A stretch of 42,432 nt of DNA from Pantoea sp. 18069 (GCF_902706035.1 NZ_CACSJA010000043.1:1-42432), one strand, 5' to 3'; shown: positions 1 to 6,643, numbered from the stretch's first letter. Numbers and translations are program-made. The notes: generated by a model from the sequence alone, not told the origin.

Positions 1-3
1 TCC

Positions 4-33
4 ACACCAATACGGGACCATTCCAGCACCAAT
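4..33. other. Candidate integrase arm-type sites, P arm
   Basis: The octamer ACACCAAT occurs at 4-11, a one-mismatch copy GCACCAAT at 26-33, and another exact copy at 42297-42304, just outside the terminal repeat. In the circle these lie on one side of the tRNA-derived core, with two more exact copies on the other side (188-206). Short direct repeats flanking the core are typical of arm sites for the N-terminal domain of tyrosine integrases. Inferred from position and repetition. Confidence 0.6.
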
Positions 34-84
34 ATGCCATGTGACGCCGCTGCGCCTCTCTGGCTAGGATGGTCTGGAATGGTC
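16..84. repeat. 11-bp inverted repeat in attP
   Basis: GACCATTCCAG at 16-26 and its perfect complement CTGGAATGGTC at 74-84 face each other across 47 bp, immediately upstream of the tRNA-derived core. Possible binding site pair for excisionase, integrase or a bending protein; the protein is not identifiable from sequence. Confidence 0.6.
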
Positions 85-91
85 AGCCCCT

Positions 92-127
92 AGGGTTCGA
101 ATCCCTCCGTTTCCGCCAGGACTTAAA
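92..127 (+). other. attP: attP core: 3' end of a tRNA-Ser-like gene
   Basis: Positions 92-118 read as the T-arm and acceptor end of a bacterial tRNA: T-loop TTCGAAT (96-102), acceptor strand CGTTTCC (108-114), discriminator G115 and CCA (116-118). It resembles proteobacterial tRNA-Ser, whose usual 3' part differs by a few bases. The 5' half of a tRNA (GGAAACG start) is absent upstream, so the phage carries only the 3' part, which would restore the host tRNA on integration. The right edge of the core may be at or near base 127. The next gene is int, as expected. Confidence 0.85.
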
Positions 128-128
128 G

Positions 129-159
129 CCCTAAGTGATTGATTCACTTAGGGGTTTTT
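129..159 (+). terminator. Intrinsic terminator after the tRNA fragment
   Basis: Ten-bp perfect stem, CCCTAAGTGA (129-138) and TCACTTAGGG (144-153), then G and five T (155-159). It would terminate the restored host tRNA after integration and stop host read-through into the phage. It also lies just past the int stop codon, but on that strand the T tract is weak. Confidence 0.8.
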
Positions 160-185
160 CCTTTGGTGCGATGGAAGCCCGCGAG

Positions 186-1409
186 CTACACCAATTGCAC
201 ACCAATATCGCTATCGGGCGGGCCCGAGATCGCAGCGTTCACCGCTCGCAGATTGGCCCCGCGGTCAGCTCCCGGAATCCACTTCGCATAGTCCCGCATC
301 ATCACCTGCACTGAGTGGCCGTGCTGCAGCGCAACCCACATGGGATTTGCGCCGGCCATCAGGGCAAGGGTGACGCTGGTGTCGCGGCATTCCTTTGGCG
401 CGCGGTGGCGCACCCCAGTGCCGCGCAGCACCATGGTCCAGGCGCGACGCTGCGACTGCTCATCGTGGAACGGCTCCCCGGTGTTCGGGTTAAAGAACAC
501 CTGGGCTCCACGCATCGCCGTCCTGGCGCGCTGGCGCTGGATGACAGCGAAGGCCCGGTCGTTCAATTCCACCGTCCGCTCAACGTTGGTTTTCGTGCGG
601 TCCTTGTCGACCGTCATCACCCGCGATCGACGCACAAGCACGGTCTTGGAGCGCAGATCCACATCCTCCCAACGGAGCGCGATGTGTTCGCTGGCCCGCA
701 GCCCGGCGAAGAATGAGAACGTGAAGTAGTCGGCCCACTCCGGGCCGTTTCGTTTCAGCATCGCGTGCAGGATTACCTCCACCTCGTCCGGGGCGAAGGG
801 GTCCGGCGGTGCACGCTGGATTTTCTGGTTGCCGATTCCGTCCGTGGGGTCCACTACTTTGCGGGGCGGCCTGCAGATCAACTCGAACACCCCGCGCAGA
901 GGAATCAGGATGTTGTTCTGCGTCTTGCGGCTGAGCGCCCGTTTCGTCTTTCCGGTCTCCATGTCCAGCCTAGGCACGGCCAGCTCGGCCAGACGCTCGA
1001 GCACCATGTCGTGCGTGATGGCGTCGCGCTCCGGCACCATCTGGCCGAACGCTGGCAGCCAGTAGGCATTGAGGTGGCGCATGTAGATGTCGATCGTGGA
1101 ATGCTCCAGCGTGCGCGTCGACACGCGCTGCCAGACCAGCGCCCATTCTTTGAGCGTGCGCAGCTTGGCGGCGGCTTCTGGCTGGTGCCGCTTCAGGTTC
1201 TTGTAGTCGGGGAAGTGCTCGGCGAAGTTAAACCGGCCGTACTTGATCTCCTCCACGATCTGCGCGCGCAGGCGGGCCGCGTGCTTCAGATTGGCTGCGG
1301 TAGGGCGCAGGTCGAGCGATGGCGCAACCAGCTTGCCCTGCCACATGAACCGCACTTCTATGCGGTTTCCGCTAGGCCTAACACCTCCGGATGTTGCTTT
1401 GCGACCCAT
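186..1409 (-). CDS. int: Tyrosine site-specific integrase
   Basis: 407 aa, normal length for a phage tyrosine recombinase. The N-terminus (about 8-70) resembles the arm-binding DUF3596 domain, followed by a SAM-like core-binding region (about 85-180) and the catalytic domain (about 205-380). Visible catalytic residues: Arg238 in AGLRASE, Lys273, Arg342, His365 in QHGHS, and nucleophile Tyr374 in RDYAKW. The usual His of the HxxR box is Lys339 (KECR). It catalyses integration at the tRNA-Ser core next door. The last codons overlap two ACACCAAT arm-type motifs. Its start overlaps the excisionase gene by about 50 bp, so the two are probably translationally coupled at the end of the leftward operon. 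Confidence 0.95.
   Translation of the reverse strand: MGRKATSGGVRPSGNRIEVRFMWQGKLVAPSLDLRPTAANLKHAARLRAQIVEEIKYGRFNFAEHFPDYKNLKRHQPEAAAKLRTLKEWALVWQRVSTRTLEHSTIDIYMRHLNAYWLPAFGQMVPERDAITHDMVLERLAELAVPRLDMETGKTKRALSRKTQNNILIPLRGVFELICRPPRKVVDPTDGIGNQKIQRAPPDPFAPDEVEVILHAMLKRNGPEWADYFTFSFFAGLRASEHIALRWEDVDLRSKTVLVRRSRVMTVDKDRTKTNVERTVELNDRAFAVIQRQRARTAMRGAQVFFNPNTGEPFHDEQSQRRAWTMVLRGTGVRHRAPKECRDTSVTLALMAGANPMWVALQHGHSVQVMMRDYAKWIPGADRGANLRAVNAAISGPPDSDIGVQLV
188..206. other. Candidate integrase arm-type sites, P' arm
   Basis: Two exact ACACCAAT copies at 188-195 and 199-206, spaced 11 bp, inside the last codons of int. They match copies on the other side of the attP core in sequence and orientation. 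The regular spacing supports paired integrase binding; inferred only. Confidence 0.55.
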
Positions 1410-1570
1410 CTGTTGTACCCCTCCATATCAATTATTCGATTGCCATCGGGGGCCAGGATCCATTCCCGCCCCTCAATCCAGACGCCACGTGAAATCTTGG
1501 TGTTCACCGCATCCTTGGTGTATCCCGTGTCTTCGCAGAACTTCGGAATACGGACGAAACGTGCAGCCAT
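1358..1570 (-). CDS. xis: Excisionase (recombination directionality factor)
   Basis: 70 aa. The start at 1570 is chosen because AAGGAAGG sits just upstream and the ATG overlaps the preceding stop as TGATG; a longer reading frame to 1693 lacks such support. The sequence reads like small winged-helix phage excisionases: RIPKFCEDTGYTKDAV forms the helix-turn-helix part, followed by GREWILAPDGNRIIDMEGYN as wing and last helix. It would bend attachment DNA and push the integrase towards excision. Directly upstream of, and overlapping, int. Confidence 0.85.
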   Translation of the reverse strand: MAARFVRIPKFCEDTGYTKDAVNTKISRGVWIEGREWILAPDGNRIIDMEGYNRWVAKQHPEVLGLAETA

Positions 1571-1794
1571 CAGAGGCCTTCCTTTCTCAATCGGTTCACC
1601 TTGCGCAGCGCCTGCTTGGCCAGCTTCAGGCGCTGGCGCTGGCCGACGTACTGGGCCTGGTCCTGGGCGTCCTTGAAGCCATCGCGGCGCCACTCCTGCA
1701 AAACCAGCGCCATCCAGTCCACGGCGTACCAGAGCGCCACGGTTTCGGCTTTGAGCAGGTTGGACGGCTTCACGATCGGATTGCTCTTACTCAT
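1570..1794 (-). CDS. Small basic protein of unknown function
   Basis: 74 aa, start at 1794 preceded by GGAGG at good spacing and overlapping the end of the upstream gene by 8 bp. Contains a Trp-rich segment (about 20-36: ALWYAVDWMALVLQEWR) and a strongly basic C-terminal helix rich in Lys and Arg (QRLKLAKQALRKVNRLRK). No family recognised. Position between an unknown gene and xis places it in the leftward operon; a DNA- or RNA-binding role would fit the basic tail but is not shown. Confidence 0.7.
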   Translation of the reverse strand: MSKSNPIVKPSNLLKAETVALWYAVDWMALVLQEWRRDGFKDAQDQAQYVGQRQRLKLAKQALRKVNRLRKEGL

Positions 1795-2551
1795 GAGCGC
1801 CTCCGCTGATGTTCTCGCTGAGGTGCCAGCCATATTGATTGCCTCGCTGGTCCTCGCCGTTGAAGCCGTCGGCAAGGCTGCCGATGGACGCAACGATGAT
1901 GCGGATTGCATCCATGGCGCCCATCAGTTCGCCGGAATCGGTGGATGCGCATGCGCCGTCGACCAAGCGCAGCAGGATGCTTGCTTGCAGGGCGATACCG
2001 CCAAACACCTTGGCATGCTGCGCAATCAGCTGATCGGCAGCGTCTGGCGTCTCGGCGGGCGCTGCAGGTGCTGAAGGTGCTGCGCCCCTGACAAACTCTT
2101 TGGCCGCTTCACGTTCGACGCGTGCATGCGAGTCGATGCACCGGAAGCTTGCTGCTTTTGTCCTGGTCAATGCCTCGCGGGTCAGAAGGCGGCGCGCGTC
2201 GTGCCCTTCAAGCGCATCGCGAGTATCGATTGCTTCGATTGCCTGCTCGAGCCACCCCTGAACCTCGGCTATGAGCTCGCCCGCCGATGGCTTTGGCCGA
2301 TCCTGGTCCCATTCCGTGGCGGGGTCGACCAGGTGCGACAGCAGATCATCTGCCTCCACCAGCTGATCTTGTCCGGGGAAACTGCCGGGCATGGGCCAAG
2401 CGGTCATGATGGGCTCGATCAGGAGGTCGACCTGCTTTGCAATGACTGCGACATGACGATCGATGTCCTCATGCTGTTTTGCGACGTGGGTCGCGTCTAC
2501 TTGAATGCTGGCGCTGGTGGCGGTGCCATTCTTTTCGAGAACGTCGCTCAT
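1787..2551 (-). CDS. Phage protein of unknown function
   Basis: 254 aa, no recognised family. The N-terminal half is mixed and acidic, with a helix (about 25-50) containing EDIDRHVAVIAKQVDLLIEP. An Ala/Pro linker near 160-170 (APSAPAAPAETP) leads to an Ala-rich helical C-terminal domain (about 172-235). The start has GAGGTG upstream and overlaps the previous gene's stop as ATGA. Fourth from the end of the int operon. Probably cytoplasmic: no signal peptide or membrane segment. Confidence 0.75.
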   Translation of the reverse strand: MSDVLEKNGTATSASIQVDATHVAKQHEDIDRHVAVIAKQVDLLIEPIMTAWPMPGSFPGQDQLVEADDLLSHLVDPATEWDQDRPKPSAGELIAEVQGWLEQAIEAIDTRDALEGHDARRLLTREALTRTKAASFRCIDSHARVEREAAKEFVRGAAPSAPAAPAETPDAADQLIAQHAKVFGGIALQASILLRLVDGACASTDSGELMGAMDAIRIIVASIGSLADGFNGEDQRGNQYGWHLSENISGGAHE

Positions 2552-3546
2552 GCTGCACCTCGCGTCTTCTTTGCTTCGCGCGCGGCACGCATCCGGGCGA
2601 CAAACTCAGCCTTTTTGAGCCGGCCGTACGCCTCCATCGACTCATGGCTCGCGACTGCTCTCTCCTTCTGTTGCGCAATCCATTTTGGGTTGATGTTGCC
2701 AGCGCCCACGCGTATCAATACAGCCATCACCGTCAAGAACCCTTGCGCCTGGCCGTTCTTGGAATCGCCTTCGCAAGATCGTTTCTCGGTTTTCGCACGG
2801 AATGCCGCCTCCAGAACGTGCTCGATATGCAGGTCTGGTTCTTTGTGCTTCTTGTAATAAGCGATGACTTCTTCGGCCATCTCAACCCCGCGTACATAGC
2901 CTTGGTAGTACGGCATTGGCTGGCAGTCGAAATCCACCGATCGCCAAACGCTCTTGCGGGACCCTGCTTCTCTGACCACCGCATGTTGAAAGGACAGCTC
3001 GCCCAGCTCCCGAAGTTCACCGCTGGGCAATTTGATCTTTCGAGCTTTCCGGGCCTCGGCGCGGCGGCGATTGATCACTTTGTCGATGTGGCTCCCAATC
3101 GCGCCCAGCCCGTCAGGAGAGAGGGTTTTGCCGAAGCCGTCGCATACCTTGGCTCCGATCAAGATCGCGTACTCACCGGCGACCCTTGCCAAGCGGGTTC
3201 CGGCCTGCCATTCAATGGCGCAGGATTCGGGATCAATGCTCAGCTTAATCTCTCGAACAGGGTGGTTCAGCCCATTTCCATCTGGGGTCAACGTCGCGAT
3301 GGTTTCCCCGGTGTCCCGAGAGACCAGTCCGGCGACAAATCGACCTGGTAGCGACTCAAAGCCCGCTTCATAGGCGCGGCTGATCGGGCCTTCGTGGAAA
3401 CGGGCGCCTTTGGGGCGCAGGTAGAGGGTGATCTGGCTGAGACTGGTGTGCTCGGCCGCGATAGGCGCTGCTCCCTGTGTCGGGACGGATTGGGTGTTGC
3501 GGGCTTTTGTTGCGCCAGCGTGTGGGCGCGTGCTAACCTCAGGCAT
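2548..3546 (-). CDS. Phage protein of unknown function
   Basis: 332 aa, start at 3546 with AAAGGATC upstream. An N-terminal low-complexity stretch (1-35) precedes what looks like a beta-rich domain (about 36-130, including TLYLRPKGARFHEGP and IEWQAGTRLARVAGEYAI). A basic region (about 158-175: NRRRAEARKARKIK) could bind nucleic acid. The C-terminus is helical and charged. It couples to the next gene by an ATGA overlap. It opens a block separated from the Bro-N gene by 282 bp that contain a palindrome and probably regulatory DNA. No confident family. Confidence 0.75.
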   Translation of the reverse strand: MPEVSTRPHAGATKARNTQSVPTQGAAPIAAEHTSLSQITLYLRPKGARFHEGPISRAYEAGFESLPGRFVAGLVSRDTGETIATLTPDGNGLNHPVREIKLSIDPESCAIEWQAGTRLARVAGEYAILIGAKVCDGFGKTLSPDGLGAIGSHIDKVINRRRAEARKARKIKLPSGELRELGELSFQHAVVREAGSRKSVWRSVDFDCQPMPYYQGYVRGVEMAEEVIAYYKKHKEPDLHIEHVLEAAFRAKTEKRSCEGDSKNGQAQGFLTVMAVLIRVGAGNINPKWIAQQKERAVASHESMEAYGRLKKAEFVARMRAAREAKKTRGAA

Positions 3547-3621
3547 GGATCTGATCCTTTTGATGTGGGTGGGTCTAGAGGTCCCAAAGCGCTCTCACCT
3601 GCTTCGGGACTTCGGATAAGG

Positions 3622-3651
3622 GGCTAGCGGCTTAGGCTGCTGGCCTTTTTT
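3622..3651 (+). terminator. Plus-strand intrinsic terminator without an obvious gene
   Basis: GGCTAGCGGC (3622-3631), loop TTAG, GCTGCTGGCC (3636-3645), then six T (3646-3651). The stem has two G-U pairs. No plus-strand gene ends here, so it would stop antisense or read-through transcription from the attP side, or end a small RNA. Confidence 0.55.
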
Positions 3652-3720
3652 CTTTCGGGTGGTGCTGTCGCTGAGTGCATGGCATTTATCCTAGGCTGTC
3701 GAGGTTCGATGCGGGGGGCT

Positions 3721-3746
3721 TAAATATGACGAATTCGATATATTTA
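3721..3746. promoter_or_regulatory. 26-bp AT-rich palindrome, candidate operator
   Basis: TAAATAT at 3721-3727 and ATATTTA at 3740-3746 flank a perfect CGAATTCG core (3730-3737); 22 of 26 positions are self-complementary. It lies in the 282-bp gap between the Bro-N gene and the 332-aa gene, in a much more AT-rich setting than the coding DNA. A second inverted repeat, CAGAGG/CCTCTG, is at 3760-3779. Likely control region for the minus-strand gene starting at 3546; binding protein unknown. Confidence 0.55.
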
Positions 3747-3828
3747 GGTGCTGCTTTTTCAGAGGTCACTTTGCCTCTGGCAGGTCGCTTGCGGTAAATG
3801 ACGCGCTCCAATGATTGATGTGCGTGGA

Positions 3829-4656
3829 TCACAGCAGTACCTCCTGAGGTTGGGGCTGGCGTGCAGGCAGACCAACGAAAGGCTTCCCCGGCTGCTGGCG
3901 TTTAGGCGCAAGATTTGACGTTTCGGCACCCAGGTGACGCTTGATTGCCTCGACGCCCATGTCGTTGTAGACGAACGCTTCGACCTGTTTGGATGAGTGC
4001 CGGGACTTGTCGAGCTGATACCTGCCGTACTCATCGGTTTTCAAGCCGTGCGCGTTGGCGATGCGACCAACCATGTTGCCGCTGATGCCGAGCTTCTCCC
4101 CCACCTTCTCTGCCGAGTAGGTTTTGTGCTCGACATGAGGCAGCGCCAGGATTTCCGTGCCTGCAACTGGGTTGATGACCTTGGCAAAGACGGTTTGCCG
4201 CGATTGTTCGCTCAAGTTCGGGAACTGAGCCACGATGCGTTCAGCCGTTTTAGTCGCCAGATCCAGCGCACGGGCTCGGCGGAACTCAGGCAGCCCACTT
4301 CGGCTTTGCATCTTTTCAGAGGCAGACACCGCCATGCTGTAGCCGCCGGTCTTGCGGATGCTGGGAAGCACCTCGCTGCGAACCCACTTCTGAAATGGCT
4401 TGGCTTCAGGCTTGGTGCTGCCGAGAATGGCGGCGTACAAACCAGACTCGCTGATGATGGTGACTCCGCGATTTCCAAAACCTACGATTTGTCGGTTTTG
4501 CTTCTCGTCGTCGTCCAAGCGGCGCGTGAGGGCTTCAGCATCAGAGTAGTCGAGAACTTCAGCGAGCTCCATTGCTACAAAGTGCAGGCTGCCATCGTCG
4601 TCGGAAATAACGGTGACGTTGTGGCCCTTGAAGAAAAACGGGGTGATGTTGCTCAT
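3829..4656 (-). CDS. Bro-N domain phage antirepressor-like protein
   Basis: 275 aa. The start at 4656 is chosen for GGAGAAAG upstream and the ATGA overlap with the preceding gene. The Bro-N domain spans about 8-105: NVTVISDDDGSLHFVAMELAE, the LDYSDA motif, then GLYAAILGSTKPEAK and WVRSEVLPSIRKTGGY, which are family hallmarks. The C-terminal half contains a probable helix-turn-helix (about 178-215: YSAEKVGEKLGISGNMVGR). Bro-N/antA-type proteins commonly act as antirepressors or DNA-binding regulators in temperate phages. Here it is in the same operon as xis and int, so a role in induction or excision control is plausible; its partner is unknown. Confidence 0.85.
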   Translation of the reverse strand: MSNITPFFFKGHNVTVISDDDGSLHFVAMELAEVLDYSDAEALTRRLDDDEKQNRQIVGFGNRGVTIISESGLYAAILGSTKPEAKPFQKWVRSEVLPSIRKTGGYSMAVSASEKMQSRSGLPEFRRARALDLATKTAERIVAQFPNLSEQSRQTVFAKVINPVAGTEILALPHVEHKTYSAEKVGEKLGISGNMVGRIANAHGLKTDEYGRYQLDKSRHSSKQVEAFVYNDMGVEAIKRHLGAETSNLAPKRQQPGKPFVGLPARQPQPQEVLL

Positions 4657-4988
4657 GCTGCTTTCTCCATGATGCGGCGGACTGCAGCTTCCGCAGATGC
4701 GCCGGCTTTCAGTTCCTTCTGGGCGCGTTTGCAGGCTCGTTCCAGGCTGCGACTCGCGGCAGCCAGGTCGTACTTCGCACTGCATAACATCGAATGCTCG
4801 CGAGACGTCGCTGCCAGCATCTGGGCATAACGATCGCTTTCCTTGGCGAAGTACGAGCCGTCGCCGTGACGCTGGCGATATGCCGCGTAGGCTTCGAGCA
4901 GCGTTGCGCGGGCAGAGCGCTTTTTGTCCGTGGCTTCCTGCAGGCGCAGTGCCTTTATGCCGATCTCGGCGAGGGTGGCGAGGCTCAT
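4653..4988 (-). CDS. Small helical protein of unknown function
   Basis: 111 aa, start at 4988 with AAAGGA upstream; a longer frame reaching 5090 lacks a ribosome site. Almost entirely helical, with heptad-like spacing of Leu, Ala and charged residues (ALRLQEATDKKRSARATLL; RSLERACKRAQKELKA), suggesting a coiled coil or helical bundle. Sits between the 53-aa RHH gene and the Bro-N gene, overlapping the latter by four bases, so it is probably co-regulated with them. No family recognised. Confidence 0.7.
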   Translation of the reverse strand: MSLATLAEIGIKALRLQEATDKKRSARATLLEAYAAYRQRHGDGSYFAKESDRYAQMLAATSREHSMLCSAKYDLAAASRSLERACKRAQKELKAGASAEAAVRRIMEKAA

Positions 4989-5099
4989 TGCGAGTTCCTT
5001 TCTCTGGGGCTGACTGTTGGCTGATTTAGGAAAAATTGCGACACACACAAGAGGCGCGTTTGCGTTACTGGAATGTCTGTGCAGCGACATTTATCGCGC

Positions 5100-5261
5100 T
5101 CATTGCTGCATGGGTTTTTGAGCCATGGCGCGCTCGACTGCACGCACGATGAAGCTGTTCAAGCTGATGTGCTGCGTGTCGGCCCTTTGCTTGGCCTGCT
5201 CCTGAATGTGCTGCGGCAGTCTCAAGGTGATCCTGATCTGTTGCGTGATCGGCTCGCTCAT
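5100..5261 (-). CDS. 53-aa ribbon-helix-helix DNA-binding protein
   Basis: Short Arc/MetJ-type RHH protein. Strand ITLRLP (about 11-16) is followed by helices HIQEQAKQRADTQ and SLNSFIVRAVERAM, the classic RHH layout with the SLNSFI turn. ATG at 5261 has AAAGGA ten bases upstream. RHH proteins dimerise and bind short palindromes in the major groove. It starts beside three copies of a 17-bp operator and diverges from a second RHH gene, so it is a good candidate regulator of that control region and first gene of the leftward operon that ends in xis-int. Confidence 0.8.
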   Translation of the reverse strand: MSEPITQQIRITLRLPQHIQEQAKQRADTQHISLNSFIVRAVERAMAQKPMQQ

Positions 5262-5275
5262 GGTTCAATCCTTTA

Positions 5276-5355
5276 GACACTGTTTTGGTGTCGTTGAAGT
5301 ATTTTGGGCTCGACACTGTTTTGGTGTCAATAGCCAGTGACACTGTTTTGGTGGA
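5276..5355. promoter_or_regulatory. Three repeated palindromic operators between divergent RHH genes
   Basis: GACACTGTTTTGGTGTC occurs exactly at 5276-5292 and 5312-5328, and at 5339-5355 with the last two bases changed (GA). Each intact copy is an inverted repeat GACAC-7 bp-GTGTC. Centre spacing is 36 and 27 bp. The cluster fills the gap between the two divergent RHH genes and overlaps the leftward promoter. Confidence 0.85.
5301..5330 (-). promoter_or_regulatory. Leftward promoter of the RHH/Bro-N/int operon
   Basis: Read on the minus strand: TTGACA (5330-5325), 18-bp spacer, CAAAAT (5306-5301). The middle operator copy occupies the spacer and -35 edge, so a bound RHH protein would block it. 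The -35 is consensus, the -10 matches four of six positions. Confidence 0.6.
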
Positions 5356-5366
5356 AAATTGCGGCT

Positions 5367-5987
5367 ATGAATGACGATGATCGCTACACCCGCATAACAC
5401 TGCGCATCCCGAAGGACCTGCACCAAAAGCTTGGTTCCGCTGCGGACGAGACATCGAAGAGCCTCAATGCGGAGATCGTTGGGCGGTTGCAAGGCAGCTT
5501 GGAGGCGCCCGAAGGCGAAGCTCTCAAGTCCCTGTACAAGGATCTTGAGCTTGCGCGCTTGACTGCCCATAAAGAGAGAAATGACGGGCTTGGAGCCAAG
5601 TTGCTTGCAGCGCAATTGGTGGACTTGGTGGATCCCGAGAAACTGGCCGCGAAGCCTTCTTTGGCTGGCGCTGCAATGAGCATCAAAGCTCAAGAGCGCG
5701 AAATCATGCTCGACATGATGGAGCACTCCATCCTTGGCTTGACCCAGATTCCTGGCTTGATAGAACGCGGCTTGAAACAAGGGAATTTGACGCTCGTGCC
5801 TGACGATCAACCCACTACGTGGGCGAAAGCTCCTGCCGCCATAAAGTCCCAATCCTCCAATCTCCTGTCTGTTCTTAAGACTATGGGTGATGACTTTGCA
5901 CTGGAGCTTTTCAGCAGAGAAAAAGTGCGTGCTGCCTTCAATCGATTGGAGGGTGTGATGAAGAGTGATGACGCTCCATCCTCGTAG
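5367..5987 (+). CDS. Arc-type RHH repressor with long C-terminal domain
   Basis: 206 aa; start at 5367 rather than an upstream codon at 5337, which lies inside an operator. Residues 6-45 form an Arc-like domain: strand TRITLRIP, then helices KDLHQKLGSAADET and SLNAEIVGRLQGSL. The remaining about 160 aa are helical with no recognised domain and could serve oligomerisation or ligand sensing. It is the only plus-strand gene among the left-arm minus-strand genes and is divergent from the 53-aa RHH gene across three shared operators. A transcriptional regulator of the xis-int operon or of itself is the best inference. Confidence 0.8.
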   Translation: MNDDDRYTRITLRIPKDLHQKLGSAADETSKSLNAEIVGRLQGSLEAPEGEALKSLYKDLELARLTAHKERNDGLGAKLLAAQLVDLVDPEKLAAKPSLAGAAMSIKAQEREIMLDMMEHSILGLTQIPGLIERGLKQGNLTLVPDDQPTTWAKAPAAIKSQSSNLLSVLKTMGDDFALELFSREKVRAAFNRLEGVMKSDDAPSS

Positions 5988-6128
5988 CAGCAAGGATCCA
6001 AAAAGCCCGGCACCAGTTGATTGATCGGCGGTCTCGGCGCCTGTGATTCCTAGTTCCATGGCTTCAGTGTCTCGATGGTGTTGTTCGGGGGCTAAATAAA
6101 ACGTTTTAGTAATTGGTTTTGGCTGTCA
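5988..6128. other. Convergent intergenic gap with 12-bp palindrome
   Basis: 141 bp between the convergent RHH gene and the end of the leftward early operon. A perfect 12-bp palindrome TAAAACGTTTTA lies at 6097-6108. No convincing terminator hairpin or gene is visible. Confidence 0.5.
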
Positions 6129-6308
6129 TCACAGGCGTTGGCGCGCGGCGCGCTCAACCTCTGCGCGGCGTTCGATATGCTGGCGCCGCTTGCCTGCTTG
6201 GTGGTCGCGCCACAACAGATCCACGGCCCAGGACAGGGATTGCCGGATGCCAGCGCCAGCACGGCGGCGCATCGCTGCGAGACGGAAAAGGCAAGCGAGT
6301 TGGTTCAT
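6129..6308 (-). CDS. 59-aa basic protein of unknown function
   Basis: Start at 6308 has GGAGGAATTC directly upstream and overlaps the preceding stop as ATGA. Sequence is Arg-rich (RLAAMRRRAGAGIRQ; RRQHIERRAEVERAARQRL) around a hydrophobic WAVDLLW patch. Last gene of the three-gene operon read leftwards from the promoter at 7304-7332. No family recognised; the arginine-rich character would suit nucleic-acid binding, but there is no specific motif. Confidence 0.65.
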   Translation of the reverse strand: MNQLACLFRLAAMRRRAGAGIRQSLSWAVDLLWRDHQAGKRRQHIERRAEVERAARQRL

Positions 6309-6643
6309 GAATTCCTCCATTCCCGCCATTCGCGGGGGTGCTCTTTGACGGCGGCGCGCTCAATGGCGCCGTACTCGGGGCAGTCGCGCAGCAGCCGATT
6401 GCGCGCGGCGGTGCCGACCAGGGCGCGGCAAGTGGCGGCGCTGCGGCGGTGGGCCTGGGCCTGGATGGTTTCGGCGTCGGTGTGCGGGTCGCGCGGCAAG
6501 GCCTCGGCGGTCTGGTCGAAGTAGTTGGCCGCGAGCCCCCATTGCATGGCGAGCTGGGCGCGTTTCCCGGCCGCGGCGAGCATCGCGCTGTCCATGCTTA
6601 CGGTCTTCGCCTGACCAGCGGTAATGAAGGCTTCGATGTTCAT
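6305..6643 (-). CDS. Early left-operon protein of unknown function
   Basis: 112 aa, overlapping both neighbours by four bases (ATGA), which supports a coupled operon. Predominantly helical, with an N-terminal AFITAGQAKTVSMDSAML and a C-terminal EHPREWREWRNS tail. No family recognised. In lambda the corresponding leftward early operon carries N and recombination functions, but no such motif is visible here. Confidence 0.7.
   Translation of the reverse strand: MNIEAFITAGQAKTVSMDSAMLAAAGKRAQLAMQWGLAANYFDQTAEALPRDPHTDAETIQAQAHRRSAATCRALVGTAARNRLLRDCPEYGAIERAAVKEHPREWREWRNS

Larger units (their letters stand above)
1..127. repeat. Terminal direct repeat, left copy (127 bp)
   Basis: Bases 1-127 are identical to 42306-42432. 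The repeat contains the 3' end of a tRNA-Ser-like gene but also about 90 bp of non-tRNA DNA upstream of it with integrase arm-type motifs. True attL and attR would share only the crossover core, so this is the closing overlap of a circular molecule. A length of exactly 127 equals a common maximum assembler k-mer. Confidence 0.97.

Noticed and set aside
1..127. Terminal repeat read as attL and attR of an integrated prophage
   Set aside because: Identity extends far beyond the tRNA fragment into phage arm DNA at both ends, and the 5' half of a tRNA is missing.
5065..5343. 92-codon minus-strand frame overlapping the 53-aa RHH gene
   Set aside because: Runs through all three operators and the promoter; the RHH frame explains the region and has a ribosome site.
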